From the NCBI GenBank assembly GCA_013399115.1, contig VXAA01006441.1, positions 496,001 through 560,000 on the forward strand: 64,000 nucleotides of DNA. The letters are read 5' to 3'. This DNA is from Anseranas semipalmata (taxonomy: Eukaryota > Chordata > Aves > Anseriformes > Anseranatidae). Positions 24,561 to 36,156 of the stretch are shown in pieces. The notes under the pieces are model-generated. The model did no database searches. It saw nothing but the letters and a program-made list of their open reading frames with translations, and was not told where the DNA came from. Each line of letters opens with the position of its first letter. The first letter of the stretch is position 1. The position numbers were made by a program, and so were the translations under genes.

Positions 24561-24578
24561 GTAGGAAAATCAAAGTAG
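23862..24578 (+). CDS. Uncharacterised ORF, 238 aa, no known domain
   Basis: This begins at a real ATG with a purine at -3 and an in-frame stop just upstream (23844-23846), and ends with TAG at 24576-24578. With stops at 3/64, a run of 239 codons has probability near 1e-5 per ORF, about 0.06 expected in 64 kb on six frames, so its length is unusual. The product is Cys-rich near residues 34-42 (CKAKCCC), has a Gly-rich patch around residues 74-82 (GGYGGTGGP), and ends basic. I see no signal peptide, membrane span, zinc-finger spacing or known family. No polyadenylation signal follows closely. It could be a lineage-specific single-exon gene, part of a larger exon, or chance in CpG-raised DNA. 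It is the only ORF in the window whose length argues for a second look. Confidence 0.15.
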   Translation: MKAIPPFYVLLRREVLCNEHSFHKVQVTLYTFALCKAKCCCRQLSAAGFPVLSSAVTNRNTNCALSAGLPWAFAGGYGGTGGPVELNGFGTRTSLHPAARATCAELRSRFSTAGNEFLNEPFGHRRSRNGACSTEAEGLSTFNWANSAFLYAFEWASCSSPPENAGGNGVMGACYSAGISQRRQSLGSNFNEPCIKLEEEPAHRSKSLQARTVDNKYVCMDIKVIHCLRSALKVGKSK

Positions 24579-27500
24579 TGCTTAAGAGGTGACCAGTTGC
24601 ATGTCACGTACGTATCGTTAATTTGTTTCTCCCTCCTTCCAGTGGGATTACAAGCAACATTTGCCCATCTGTGAAATTCATACGTCCGAGTTCCACGTTG
24701 TCCTGTATTCTGGGTATTTTACTTTTTACTCTTACAGCTTCCTTATGGGCAGTAGCTTTGAGGTGGTAAATGGTCATCTCCTGAGATGTGATATCTGCTC
24801 GAGAGGTGTGCTGCAAAATGTGGTGTGCTTCCTTTTGCAGCTGGAATTAGCTCTGTTTAAACTACAGGGGAAAAGAGTGCTCAAGACCTCCCTGGTTTTT
24901 GCTTTATCAGATTAACTAGGATTTTGGCAGGACTTTGTGCTGCTTTTTCTTAGCCAATCGTCTTGCGTGTGAGTGTTCAGTAACTTTCTAGCTTTATAAT
25001 CTCAAAGTTCAGAAGTCATCAGGCTGCTTCAGAATAATAAAAGATCCCGTCCCAGCAACAGCGTGCAGCGAGCGTACAAAATGCCGATGCTTCAGTATGC
25101 TAACGGCAAGCTCTGAAATGAAAACTCAGAACTACCTGAGGAGCGTGGAGGACTTGGGGCAAAGAAAGTGCTTGAAAAAATATACATCTTCCTGAAACTG
25201 CAAAACGTGTCCTTCTTCAGCCTTGCTGTGCTAAGTTGCGTGACCCAGTCCCTCTGCTATGTCAGTCAATGCTTTGAGATGGGAGATAAAAGACAATCAC
25301 ACAGTTATTGTACAACTGCTTTGTACAAAGTGATCGAGTGTTTGAAGTGTCTGAAAATGATAAAGGGTATTCAGTGAGTGTAAATTTATAAAAACTTTTA
25401 TGCTCTGCTTGGAGCTTTTTTTTTCCTCCTCCAGAAACTAATTTGTGATCTTTGCCAACTTTTACTAAAAATCCAGTCTCGTCGCTGCTTCTGATATTAA
25501 TAAAAAAATAATAATTCTGTTTGCATAAATACCTGTGTGTATTTATGCCTGGGGCTTGTGACATTACAGTGCCGAGAAAAAACTTAGGCTGTTTGGAGGA
25601 AGCAGGCTTTAACTCCTGTTAAATTTTGTCTTCAGGAATGCTACATCACTTGATGTTTGCTTTGAGGGAGCTAAGCTGTTTTCTTTGTAAGGATTTTTTT
25701 TTGGCTGTCTTAGCTAATGCTGGATCTGAGCCACTGGATAACTTGAGAATGAAGGATGAGGTTTGGTTCAGCGTCTGATGGAAGTCAGAATGAAGAGCAG
25801 GGAGCTTTTGCGGCGTGGCTGTGATGCTCAGCAGAGCAACATTTTGCACTCCTGTCCGTCATGCTTTCCTGTGACCTGGGCTGCTGCTACACAGCATCTA
25901 GCAGCAACGGGGCTTTCAGGAATATGCCTGAGCTGGCAAATGCATGGATGGGCTATGGATGCATGCCTTCAAGCCAGGGAGAGCTGCAGGGTGGCAACGG
26001 CGTGGACCACTCTGCACATTGGGAACTAATTGTCACCTCTGCTTCAGCATTAGCAAGCCGTTCCTCATTCAGGAGCAGGTTTTTGGGTGTGTTCAGGGCT
26101 GTGCGCAGCGTACTGTGAAGAACGAGTAGCCGTGTTTGCTAACTTCTCCTTGAAGTAAGGCTGCAATTCAGTGCTCAGGGCAGGAGGCTTCACCCTGGTG
26201 CGTACCGGGTGCAGTTGCCTTGCCCAGTGGCTGGCATCCGTGCCTACTGAGGAAATTGGGCAGGATCAGGCCAGACGTTGATTTTGTTTGCCTCTTTAAA
26301 CTTTCTGTGTCAACTCTCCGATCTCTGTTATCCAGAGAATAAATCTGATGTGGCCAGCCCAGAGAAGTTCTGGTGCATCCAGCAGCCAGGAAGTCGAATA
26401 AGTCCTGGTCTATTCTTAATTTCTTGTGTTTCCTGTGGTTTTATTGTTTGTGTTACCAGCCCTAATATTTACATACTTTTGAATGAGCTTTTCTTTTTTT
26501 GGAAGATGCTGCTTTGTTCATACTCCTTGCAGAACAGGTTCTTCCATTTTTTTTTCTAATAACCAGACAACTTACTTTCTCAAAGGAGTAGGAGGAAAAA
26601 AAAGGAAGATTACAGGAAACACCGAAGGGAGATATCTAAGAATAGAATTGTTTTTTGCTGATGATATGCTAAGACTCATTCTAAACTTGCATCTACCCTT
26701 CCAAATGTCCTTGGGCTCTTTGAGAGCTTTGTAAAACTTCTTGCATATCAAATTACGTGTTTGTGGGTGCTTTATGTGAATAGCACATGCATTTACAGTT
26801 GGCATTTTAAATGCAAAGGTGCTTCTATGAAAATGATTGTAAGAACAAAGTTGTCCTTCCCAATAAAACCCCGAAGTGCAAGTCAGCGGGCTCTGCAATG
26901 TTTAAATATTTAAAAATAGTGCTGGTGAATATTGTTCTGCTATATGTCTCTGGAAACTCTGATGCAGTCTTTTTCTGTGAAGTAGGGAAGATTTCACAGT
27001 TGAGCTCCCTGCCTTTCTTCTGGGTGCGGGGGAGTGGTGGAGCTGGCAGGTTCTTCTGGAGGTGCTGTCCCTTGGTGACATCTGCGGGCCATATTTTCCA
27101 TAGACATTTGTTTTCCTCTAATAATCCGTTAGGAAATTTTCTTTATTTGAAATTGCCATTTTTTTTAATAATGTGGTCCCCAAAGAAGTTGTGATCAACC
27201 CTTATTTGCAGGTAGCATCTTCTACGTTGGTTATCACACTACTCTGCCAATATATGCTTTCTTAAAAGAAATAAGGCAAAACTTGAGGACTTCTTTCAGA
27301 TTTCCCTGCCATGAAATAAAACCTATTTGCACATTGATGAATAGTGGCTGGGAAGCCTGTCTGGTTCTGCAATGGGATCCGTAAATAGCATTAGTGTCTG
27401 GTTTGCTTCGGTAAGGAGAGCGTGCCGTGGTGGCGGGAGGGCAGCCCTGCTCCCCTGCAGTAAAGGTTCCCTGTCTGGGCAATGTTCACCAGCACGACAC

Positions 27501-27605
27501 TTCAAAAGAAACATGATACAGAGTGTGTAGCTTAAATATTTGAAGCACAGAACCCCTTAAAAGCTCAAGCAAATACTGACTTTAATAGAAATGGGCTCTA
27601 CTGAC

Positions 27606-27636
27606 TTTTTTTTTTTTNNNNNNNNNNTTTTTTTTT
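27606..27636. repeat. Poly-T tract containing a 10-base gap
   Basis: T residues flank ten Ns at 27618-27627. The true homopolymer length is unresolved. Confidence 0.9.
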
Positions 27637-27987
27637 GCTCCCTCCTCTGCTGTGGGCTCAGAAGGGAGGTAGTGGGTCATAAAGCTGGTGTGGAAAAAAT
27701 GCTTTTTCCCCACCACCCTTTCTCTCCCAATCTCTTGCTGCTGGGGCCACCTCGGGACAGGCTGAGTACGTCGTCGACTGTGGTCAGTGCATAAAGCTGC
27801 AGTGTTTTCGGGCGGATGGGACAGTGCATGGAGGAGCTGTTCCAGCTGCCAGATCCAGTCTGGCAGCTGATTCTCAAACCTGTTGGGTCTCAGGGCTGAG
27901 GTTTGGATGAATGCCGCAGAAGTACACCCGCCCAGCAGTTTCTAAGGATTTTTATTTTTCTTTATTTTTTTTATTTTATTTTTTCAG

Positions 27988-28053
27988 CCAAGAGTGCACC
28001 AGGTTTGGTCTTGGGAACGTTTGGTTTGCAGCAGTTACTGAAGGAGAAACTGG
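27988..28053 (+). other. Candidate internal exon, 66 bp
   Basis: An acceptor with a TTCTAAG branch-like motif about 40-45 bases upstream and an almost pure T/A-rich tract ends in TTTTCAG (AG at 27986-27987). The 3' side is CTGG followed by GTAAGAA at 28054, a good vertebrate donor. The exon is 66 bp and two frames stay open throughout. In the frame starting after two bases the peptide begins KSAPGLVLGTFG and continues QQLLKEKL, a plausible short helix. In that phase it leaves one base, which joins in frame to the open frame of the candidate exon at 36102-36156. I do not recognise the peptide. It could equally be a 5' UTR exon, a lncRNA exon or a decoy site pair. Confidence 0.3.
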
Positions 28054-31000
28054 GTAAGAAACCAGTTTGTTCTGGAAGATGGGAGGAGAAGGTGACATCA
28101 GCCACGTTCAGGCTGCTCTGTAAAGCACGTGGTGGCTTGCAGGGCAAAATGACACAAAGCGAAGTTGAAGAATGGGAATAAAAAAGGATTTTGGTTTTCC
28201 CCCTTAATGAAGGCCGTGGTGAAACGCTCCCCTGCCGCTCCGCGTTTTCCTTTTTCAACTGCTCGTGGCATGGTTATTGCTAGATGTTGAGAAATGTAAA
28301 TAACACCAAGGTAGTGAACCCGGCATTCCCGGCTCCTTGGCAGCATCCTTGAATGGAAACATCTGCCTGCGAGCCCTCTGCAGCGCGCTTCGCTTGCACA
28401 GCTGCACGCTCTAAGCCTGGATCTCTGCAGAGCCTTACGTGCTGTCGAGTCCTAGCACCTCTCCTTCGCTTTTGCGTGCATAAACCAGACAAAATGGAGG
28501 AAAATCTAGAGGCTAAACCGTGCAACTAAAGTTTTTTTTTTTTTCCTCCTTTGTGAGGATTTTAGTGCAGATCATTAAGAGAGGTGGTACTCGAGTTTCA
28601 CGCTCAAATCACAACCCCTTACATGGCCCCGATGCGGCAAATGGATAAATGCTACCTGTCTGTCCTATTCCTGTGATATGAATGGGGTGTGGGCTTCACT
28701 TGAAACGGTGCCTTCATCTGCAGGCAGGTAGCCCGGTGGCAACTGAACTGCTTTTGGATGAAACCACGTCCTAGACAGGAGCGGGAGAGAGAAGGAAATT
28801 ACCTGAAACTGTAGCAGCAAGCGCAGAAAGGAGTGTAGGAAACCACCCCGTTAATGCACTTACTGCTTTTTCTTGAGATTGAGTGGGAGATCTCGGTAGC
28901 TTTTTACTAAGGGGCATTTAAAAAAAAAGTCCAAGAAATGATGCAAATAATGCAGGAAATACGTAATGAATGTTTCATGATTAGCAGAGATAGTAACCTG
29001 GGGCTCAGAGCCTTGGGTCCGCTGCAGGATGTAAATACTGCCGGTGCTGAAATGGGTGAGTTTTGTGTACCGGTAGCGTGGGCAACTTTGACTCTAATGC
29101 AGACTCTGTGCTTTGCTTGCTGCAGGCTTCCTGTAAACTGTAGGCAATGCTTTCAAAGCTTTCTGAGATTTTAAAACAGGTCAAAAATCTTTGTATTACA
29201 TTGCTTCTGTTTAAAGCAGGGCTGCATGGCTAGATTTTGTTGGGTTAGGGTATACAAGTTGAATTAAAACAGCTGGATATGATTCATTTCTGAAAATGTT
29301 TTGCATTTTTTTTAAAACTTCTGTTTTTTTTTTCCTGTGAATATGTGAAATGCTATTCCTCTAAGGGAGACCTTAACTGTGCTAGCCAGAGAATAATTCT
29401 ACATGCAATATATCCAGTTCTGAAAAAAAGAAAGTGGATTATTCATAACATAAATTACATAGTCAGACTTAACTAAGATTAAAATTACAGTGAAGACAGG
29501 CTAATAAGGCTTTTACTCTGACTAGGAATTTGATGTAAAGCCTGCATTGGAGCCTGAAGTTGAATTTGAGCTGCCAATTCAGCTGAAGTGTAAAATGCCT
29601 CCCTGTCGCAATTGGAGTAAGCTCATCCAGAGTTTGAAGTGAGTTAGTTCTTCTTTTCATTGGAGAGATTTACAAAGAATTATTCAGATTTTGTTTTCCC
29701 CTCTGAGTCATTTCAAAAGCTAATACAATCATTGCATAACGGAGAGGGGTTGCTTCTGCTGTCTCTCTAGTGTCTCTTCAGGATTTCCAGCACTGTAAAT
29801 AATTGCTCAAGGCAAAGGTACACTAATATTATTTGATGAACAGGAAGTCTACAAATAGCCGTGGTGTTTTGCCATAATTACATTTGCAGTGATGCAGGTG
29901 CTTGGTCTTACCCTACTCAGGAAAACCAGTGCTTCAAATAGCCAAATTTGTAAGAACATGCTAATGGGGAGGTGGGGGGTGTTTGAAGGAAAGTACAGCA
30001 GCAGCAGAATTGAATTCAAGGGTTTAAAAAGAAAAATAAAAAACACCCAAACACAACACCCCCCCCAAAAAAAAAAAAAAAGGCTTCAGGAGGTGTGTTA
30101 CTGATGGCACTGCTCCTGGCTTGGCTTTGCAATAACAAAACCAAACCGTCTGAACTCCCATTTCTTCTGAAATGGCAAGATGCCTTCCTTGAGACTTTCG
30201 GGGGCCAGTTCTGGTGGTATTAGATTGATGTGCTGCTGGTTCTGCTCATGTGAGCCTCCCACTGTTGTCCCCGGGCTGGGGGTTATTTGTTGAGGTGGTA
30301 TTTCCAGCTCATGCTTCTCACCCCCCAACTTCTCCTTGGCTCATGTGATGCAGAACCCTTTTTCCCGGTGGTGTTGGCGAGCACAGCAGCTACGTGTTTG
30401 TCCTTGAGCGGCTGGTTAGGTGACACCCCACCTCTCCTCCAGACAGCCAGAGTGTGAAAGCACCTCATTAATACTTAACTTGGTGAAATGGCTGGAGGAA
30501 ACGAAATACTGCCATTTAAGCAACACCATCAGAAATGCCTGAAACCGGCTGTAGTGGGAGACTGACTCATCCCACCCGCTCTGGGTGCAGTGGGTGGGCA
30601 CCCTGGTTTTTTTGGCTTTGTGACCTTCTGTCGCCGGCCCATGAGTTTACTTGGGAACAGACTGATGCTGGAGAGGGGATGATATGCAGATGGGAGTGTT
30701 TCTGTAGGTGATGTTCATGGCTGGAATTGTCTTGGGGTAGTTATTTCGAGAGGAAATCTTGGCTCGCATTCCTTGAGCTGAGCTATCGAGAGCAGCCTGT
30801 GATGTGGAAGAAAGGAAGCAGGTTGGGAAAGGACGTGAGTACAAGATAAGTGGAGCACCACTCGTCTTATCTCCTCCACGTCCCCTGCTTGCCCTCTCTC
30901 TAGAAATGGTCGTTATTCCAAGTGGGCTCGGAGGTTTGGAATGAGTTGGTCTGTACACAAGGAGTTCACGAACAGAGAATCGCAGAGCTGTGCTTGAACT

Positions 31001-31365
31001 TAGTGTGGAAGTTTGTCACTGAGAGAAGTACTGATGTCTTCAGCTGGCTTTGGCCCCCGAGCTCAGGGGGCACAGCATAATACTCGTGCGGTGCTATAAA
31101 TTGCATTTGCTCTGATAACGCTCAGCACTTTGCGAGCACTTCTCTCAACTTGCGATATTTTTGGAGGAATGGCTCTTTCTCAGCATGAAAACTTGTACTT
31201 GTGATATTTAAATAGAAGTGGTGCTGCCTGCAGAGAAAGGGAAGAGTGTAAATATTCCAAGCGCCCGTCCCGCGGTGCGGTGAACCCGCGCGTGGTCCTT
31301 TGCGCGTTTACGACTGTAATTATGAATGGCCCTCCCCGTGAGACGCGGTGATAACTTCAGTGCTG

Positions 31366-31620
31366 CCTTTTTGTTATAAATGCAGCTTCTTCTGTGCTAT
31401 TGTTCAAAGGCTCCTTTGGAAGCCTGATTTAATAGTGGAGCTGAGTGAATAATTCAGAAACTTTTTATCAAGTACTTGTTTAAATTCTTAAATGAGCTCA
31501 CCATAACCTTTTTATGCACCCCTCCTGCATGTGTCATACAAGTATTAGAATAATTGAGTTTTACTAGCGCAAATGTTTCTGTGAAGCAAATTTTTAGAGC
31601 TTGATGTATGACTGTTTATG
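31366..31620. promoter_or_regulatory. AT-rich segment, possible conserved enhancer
   Basis: Immediately right of a small CpG cluster (31255-31350) lies about 250 bases of complex, non-repetitive, AT-rich sequence. It contains an overlapping SOX-TCF arrangement, CTATTGTTCAAAGG at 31397-31410, and repeated homeobox-like AATTA/TAATA cores. The texture resembles vertebrate conserved non-coding elements. That is an impression from composition and motifs only. Confidence 0.2.
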
Positions 31621-33189
31621 GAAAGGGGGAATGTTAAAATCTCGCACACCAGTGTCCGTGCCAGAAACTCTCCTCGCTTACTTAGGAAAAGGGGAGGGGG
31701 CGCGGGACCCTCGGCTTCATTTGAGCAATCCCAGCTAAGCCCATTTGTCAGATTGACTGGTATGCAACTTGAAAACCGAACACGTGTTTAAGGGAACTTC
31801 AGTTGTATCTATTTTCCAGGCCTTTCTACAAACAGTAGCAGTACTTATTTTAAAATATTTGCTTTTTTTCTGATAAGTACTATTTCTGACTTTTTTTTTT
31901 CTTCTCTCCCCTCCTTACATGAGAGGAAGCAGCACATTCAAGATGCATCTGCTTAGCATCACTGAGTAGCTTAGCACGGGGATGCAGAGCAAAGTCCCCA
32001 GTCCTCTTTCGGGTTAGATCTGCTCTTGGCATGAAGTCCTGGCTCGGTGAGCAGCCGGGAGGTGCTGTGTTCTCTGCGGAGAGCGCTTCTTTGTTGGCTA
32101 CAAGAATTTAGTAGAGGCTGTTTATTCTGCATGCACACAAACCTTCCGTGCATGCCTTGGTGGCCCTCTCACCTTTCTGGCACGGTGAGCGTGTGCTGCA
32201 GCTTCGCTCGGCGGGCGAGATGGAAAATCCTTGCTCTTTCAGAGCATCGGAAGTTTGGGAAGTCTCAGCTGAATCTTCTGGGTTTGCTTTCTGATTTTTA
32301 GATTTCTTCGACTCGTCTCTGAGCTTTGCTTAAAAACTCCTTTGGCAGACTAAATGCGCGTTGGGAAATGCAGGTGGTTGTGCTGAGCACGGCCGCGGGT
32401 AAGTGTCTGTGTTCGCAGAGATGCAGAGCTTCGGAATTGCAGGCTTGTGTGGCAAACCAGATTCTTGGAGCGACAGAGAAGCGACTATTGAAATCTTCTG
32501 CTTCCTTCAGTCACAGCTATTGCAAGTGTAACTGTTAACAGTACAGAGGCTGGAAATTAGACAGCCGTGCCTCCATATCCAGGCCTGTAAAGGAGGAAAA
32601 AAACATAGCATTGTCTCTAGAAGTAGGAGCATTTGTTTGGGTTCTTAGAAAAACCCAAACCGCATGACAGCAAACAGCCTTGGATTTGCAGAAGACAGCT
32701 CGTCACACATCAGAGCCCAGCAGAGCTATTCATCTTTGGGTTTCCTGAAGCTGTCACATGCATGAAGTCATATTTTAACTGAAGCAAGATTAGTTGCATC
32801 CAGATAAGTAACAGTGGGCATTGGTCTATTGTGATTTTTTTTTCCTGTTGTGGAAACAGTTGACTGAGGAACATCTAGTCTAGGCCTTTTCATTTCCTTG
32901 TAGTGCAGTGAGTATCGATGGTTCATCAGCTCCAAATTGCCAGTGCTGGCTCCTTGGACTTGAAAACAAATGGAAAGGTTTGGGTGCACTTTATTCACTT
33001 GTTTTTAATTAAATATTGGTGCAACAAGGGCTGTTTTGTGACAGGAAAGCCCCAACAATCTTACAAAACGTGCAGAACAAGCAGGCTGTGTCTTGTCATC
33101 CTATTACGACATTCCCACTGTAGGCAACACCCTTTGTGTTTTGATAAAGTTGCCCTTATTAATGGTGTTAAACTGCAAATTAAGTAATA

Positions 33190-33325
33190 AGTACACTTGC
33201 TTTTGTGCATTGTATGTTTATAACAGTGTATTGTCTCCTCGGACGATGCAAAGAATGCGTGAAGGTGGGTAAGCAATATTACTCCCATTTACCAGGTGGG
33301 GAATCTGAGAATTGGCAGCTTTTTG
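33190..33325 (-). mobile_element. MIR-like ancient SINE
   Basis: On the + strand, 33264-33312 follows the reverse complement of the MIR 3' half closely: AGGTGGGTAAGC, then an ATTACTCCCATTTACC block, then GGTGGGGAATCTGAGAATTG. These correspond to 'aggtaggtactattattatccccattttacagatgaggaaactgag'. The preceding segment from about 33195 aligns loosely with the MIR 3' tail complement. The element is therefore on the - strand. MIRs are tRNA-derived SINEs shared by amniotes and inactive today. The match is from memory and the outer boundaries are approximate. Confidence 0.5.
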
Positions 33326-35151
33326 TGAAATCCCCGCTAAAAACTGAGCGTTTGCCAACTGAGCTGTTGTAGTTCCCGACTGAAGCTGGCGATTGCAACA
33401 GGCGATACCTCCGCCGCAGCCCAGCGTGAGGAGGGCGAGTGCCGGCTGAGGTTTGCCTCAGGAGATGCATGTGAGGAGATGCAGGCTGGCAGCTCTTGTC
33501 TCCTGGTTCCCTGGCGCTGTGCTCCGCCACTGAGAAGTTACACGACGTCTGAGCGAGCTCCAGGGTCTGTAAGTTTTGTGCTGAAGTCGCGTAGTCGGTT
33601 ACTAATAACTGCAGGGAGAAAATGGATCAAGACGAGCTCCGGGTTTTGTTGCGTCTGTTTTTTGTGGGCAGTTGGTGGAAGGGGATGGGAATGTGTTGGT
33701 AGATGTGGTCTTCCCTGGGACTGGGAGGGATGTCCTGAAAGAGACCGCAGAGGCCTCCACGACATGCTTTGGGTGCACGCTTGTAGTGCAGTCCGTTTCG
33801 GTGTGCGAGAGGCAATTTGTCAGCCTTTGGCAGCCTTGTCCCTTTTTGCAACATACCTTTGGTACTCGCTTCACCCTCCCTGTGGGGACCTGTGGACCAC
33901 CTCTGCTGGATTTCTGTGTCATGCCAGCCCTGGTTATTCCCTCTTGCTGCCTGTTGGAGGTTTGCGCTCCCTCCCTGTCTGATTCAGATTGGTGCCTGTT
34001 AAGGTGATGGTTTTTTTTGTGTGTGTGTTTTACATCTTCCTGCCCGTATAAAAGTGTAATAAAACATTTAATTACTTTTGCTTGCATTAATCTCATTTAG
34101 CATTGTCAGAGGGAAGACGGTTAACAACTTGATGTCTATTTGTAATGGATGGAGTAATGGAGTGTATAGCAGAGTTGGTTTCTTCTAAAGCTGCATGCTA
34201 TTTTCTGCTGTGGGTGTTTTGATTCTTGTTTATTTTGCAAGCTATTTTGGAGAAGAATAGTCTGGGAGAGGGGAAGGAAGAGGCAGGCTTTACCCCTGCA
34301 ACCATCATTGTTAGCCCTGACTTTTGGTAGAGGTTTGCTTCTTTGTCTTGACCTTTCAGAACTTGAGAAATCTGTTTTTGTTTGTATTTCCCTCTTTTTA
34401 CATTTTTTAAAACAATTGTAACTGTACCAGATTGTTTGAACATTAATAGGGGGAATGTTTTTCAGCATCTTGATAGAGTTTCCAGGCAGCTTTTCATCAG
34501 CCAAGTACTATACCAGGCTCTCAGTGGTGGGGTTTGTTTGGTTAGCTCTGAGAATCTGCAAAGCAACTGTTTAAAATTGCTGACACATGTTAAGTAATGT
34601 GGAAATCACCATCCTACTCCATTGAAGTCTGAGTGCTCGTGTCTGCAATAAGAACAGGACCTGACCCTGGAAATTACATGTGAAATGTCTTAATCTGGAG
34701 AGCATTTCCTAGACAGTGTCTTCCCTCTGACTCTGGCTAGTTTATCCAGTTGGTTTTGGGAATTGTTTGATTTTTTTTTTATTTTTATTTTTTATTTTCT
34801 CAGTCTCTTAAAAATACCCTGTTCTACCTTGTCCATGTATTTTTGAATTATTTAACCACATGTGTGTACTTGGCGATGCTAGCTTTAAACAAACAAACTA
34901 AAATCTTGATTCTGTAGTTGAATATCAGGAGAGGTAATGCCTAACTCTAACAATAATGCTATCGATATAATGCTTATTAATAAGAAATCCATCGTCTTCC
35001 AGGTCCCTCCTGCAAACCTCCACTTTTTCTCTTTGGAGCAGCTGTAATCAGCCTGTACAGCTTCCCTTCCTCCGCTTGTGAATAAATCCAACTACCTTAT
35101 CTTCTGCATCGGAAAGTCTTCCCTGGCTTTAACAGCCTCTCTAGGAGCACA

Positions 35152-35159
35152 TATAAAAG
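35152..35159 (+). promoter_or_regulatory. TATA-like box
   Basis: TATAAAAG followed by GGGG is a near-perfect TATA element. No CpG island or recognisable first exon lies downstream, so it could be a chance match or mark a minor alternative start. Confidence 0.15.
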
Positions 35160-36101
35160 GGGCTTTCACTAGCTAACAGGAAGCGAAATGAATAGAGGAA
35201 CTCTTGATAATGGCCTGTCTGTCTGAGCGCAGGATCAGCCCAACAAAATTGTACCAGATTGGTGAATGATAGTGCTTCAGTTGGGGCCAGAATTATAAGT
35301 TTTTAATCTTGGAACAAGCAAAGACTTCTTCCTTGTAAATAGTCATCAACTCCCTCTTTGATTTGGAGGCCTGTAGTCATCCACATTCAGCTAGGGTTTT
35401 TTTTGTTTTATTTTGTTTAAGTCTGAGCTCATGAGCCTGAACAAGCCTTGAGAGGATTTTTGTGCAGCAGTGATTGTGGGGAGACCTGGTAGTGCCCGCA
35501 TGCTCCTTCCACCCCTGCCAGTAACTGCCCTGCACTTTTGAGCTGTCTGATTTTTATACCCAGGGTAAATTCTTGCATATCGCAGCTTTCTTTGTATCGG
35601 TCTGTCATGCTGCCTTAGGCTTTTGCAGCTAGTCCTGGCATTGTTTGGATATTTTTAATGAGCAACACTTTTTTTGGTTCCTGCCACCTTCAGCCCCACG
35701 AGGGTGGGCGATGCCTCCTGGTTTACCACAGGCTGGTCATCCAGCAGTGCTCAACGAAAGGAACAAATGACTGAAAATCTAAATGAGGCAGCTTGGCTAA
35801 TTGCCTTAGGCCTGACTTGTCTGCCAGATAACGCTGGTTTTATTACAGTCCAACATGATTGACATTTGAGGAGTTGCACTGGTGTAATACTGGCAACACC
35901 AGTGGAAAATCTGTCCTGTTGTTTCTGATATGTTTGCTGCATGAGGAGCACCTTTTGGTTACAAATTACTGTCTGAATTGCAATGTGATGGAGTGAATGT
36001 ACTTTTTCTTTAAATCACTGACTCTTCCTGTCCCAAGAAAAAAAGTGACTGAGAGCTTTATCCTGCTTACTAAAATTTTGTACTTTTCTGTGTTCTTTCA
36101 G

Positions 36102-36156
36102 ACCCTTTTTCTTGGATTTTAGTACTGGAAGACTCTCAGATGACAACTTTGCTTAG
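36102..36156 (+). other. Candidate internal exon, 55 bp, best splice signals seen
   Basis: All four splicing signals are present. A TACTAA branch-like motif lies at 36068-36073, about 28 bases before the acceptor. A pyrimidine-rich tract ends in TTCTTTCAG (AG at 36100-36101). The exon end TTAG is followed by GTAAGTG at 36157, nearly the ideal U1 match. Of three frames, one stops early, one ends in TAG at the last codon, and one stays open, reading PFSWILVLEDSQMTTLL after two leading bases. That frame joins in phase to the candidate exon at 27988-28053, giving Asp at the junction. I do not recognise the peptide. The exon may be coding, 5' UTR or part of a non-coding RNA. Confidence 0.42.

Larger units (their letters stand above)
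17231..33185. other. Long non-coding stretch, possible first intron
   Basis: No recognisable complete gene. The stretch holds a CpG-raised section at about 22.7-24.5 kb with a long ORF, a candidate internal exon at 27988-28053, a terminal-exon-like segment at 20969-21052, a C-rich tract at 21513-21530, a T21 run at 20151-20171, a poly-T tract with a small gap at 27606-27636, and an AT-rich, possibly conserved segment at 31366-31620. No CR1 copy is visible. If the CpG island drives a rightward gene, this is most simply its first intron. Confidence 0.45.

Noticed and set aside
25435..25494. Terminal-exon-like segment after a strong CTCCAG acceptor
   Set aside because: Only 19 codons before a stop. 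Poly-T plus AG arrangements of this sort are frequent here, so it adds little.
29521..29641. Open stretch of about 37 codons with a protein-like composition
   Set aside because: Bounded by stops on both sides with no ATG or splice sites, and too short to argue for coding.
32344..32398. Possible exon ending at GGTAAGTG
   Set aside because: The donor is good, but the acceptor side (TTGGCAG) has a weak tract and the peptide is not recognised.
32868..32890. CR1-like antisense tail (ACATCTAGTCTAGG)
   Set aside because: The match is about 14 bases with no flanking CR1 similarity.
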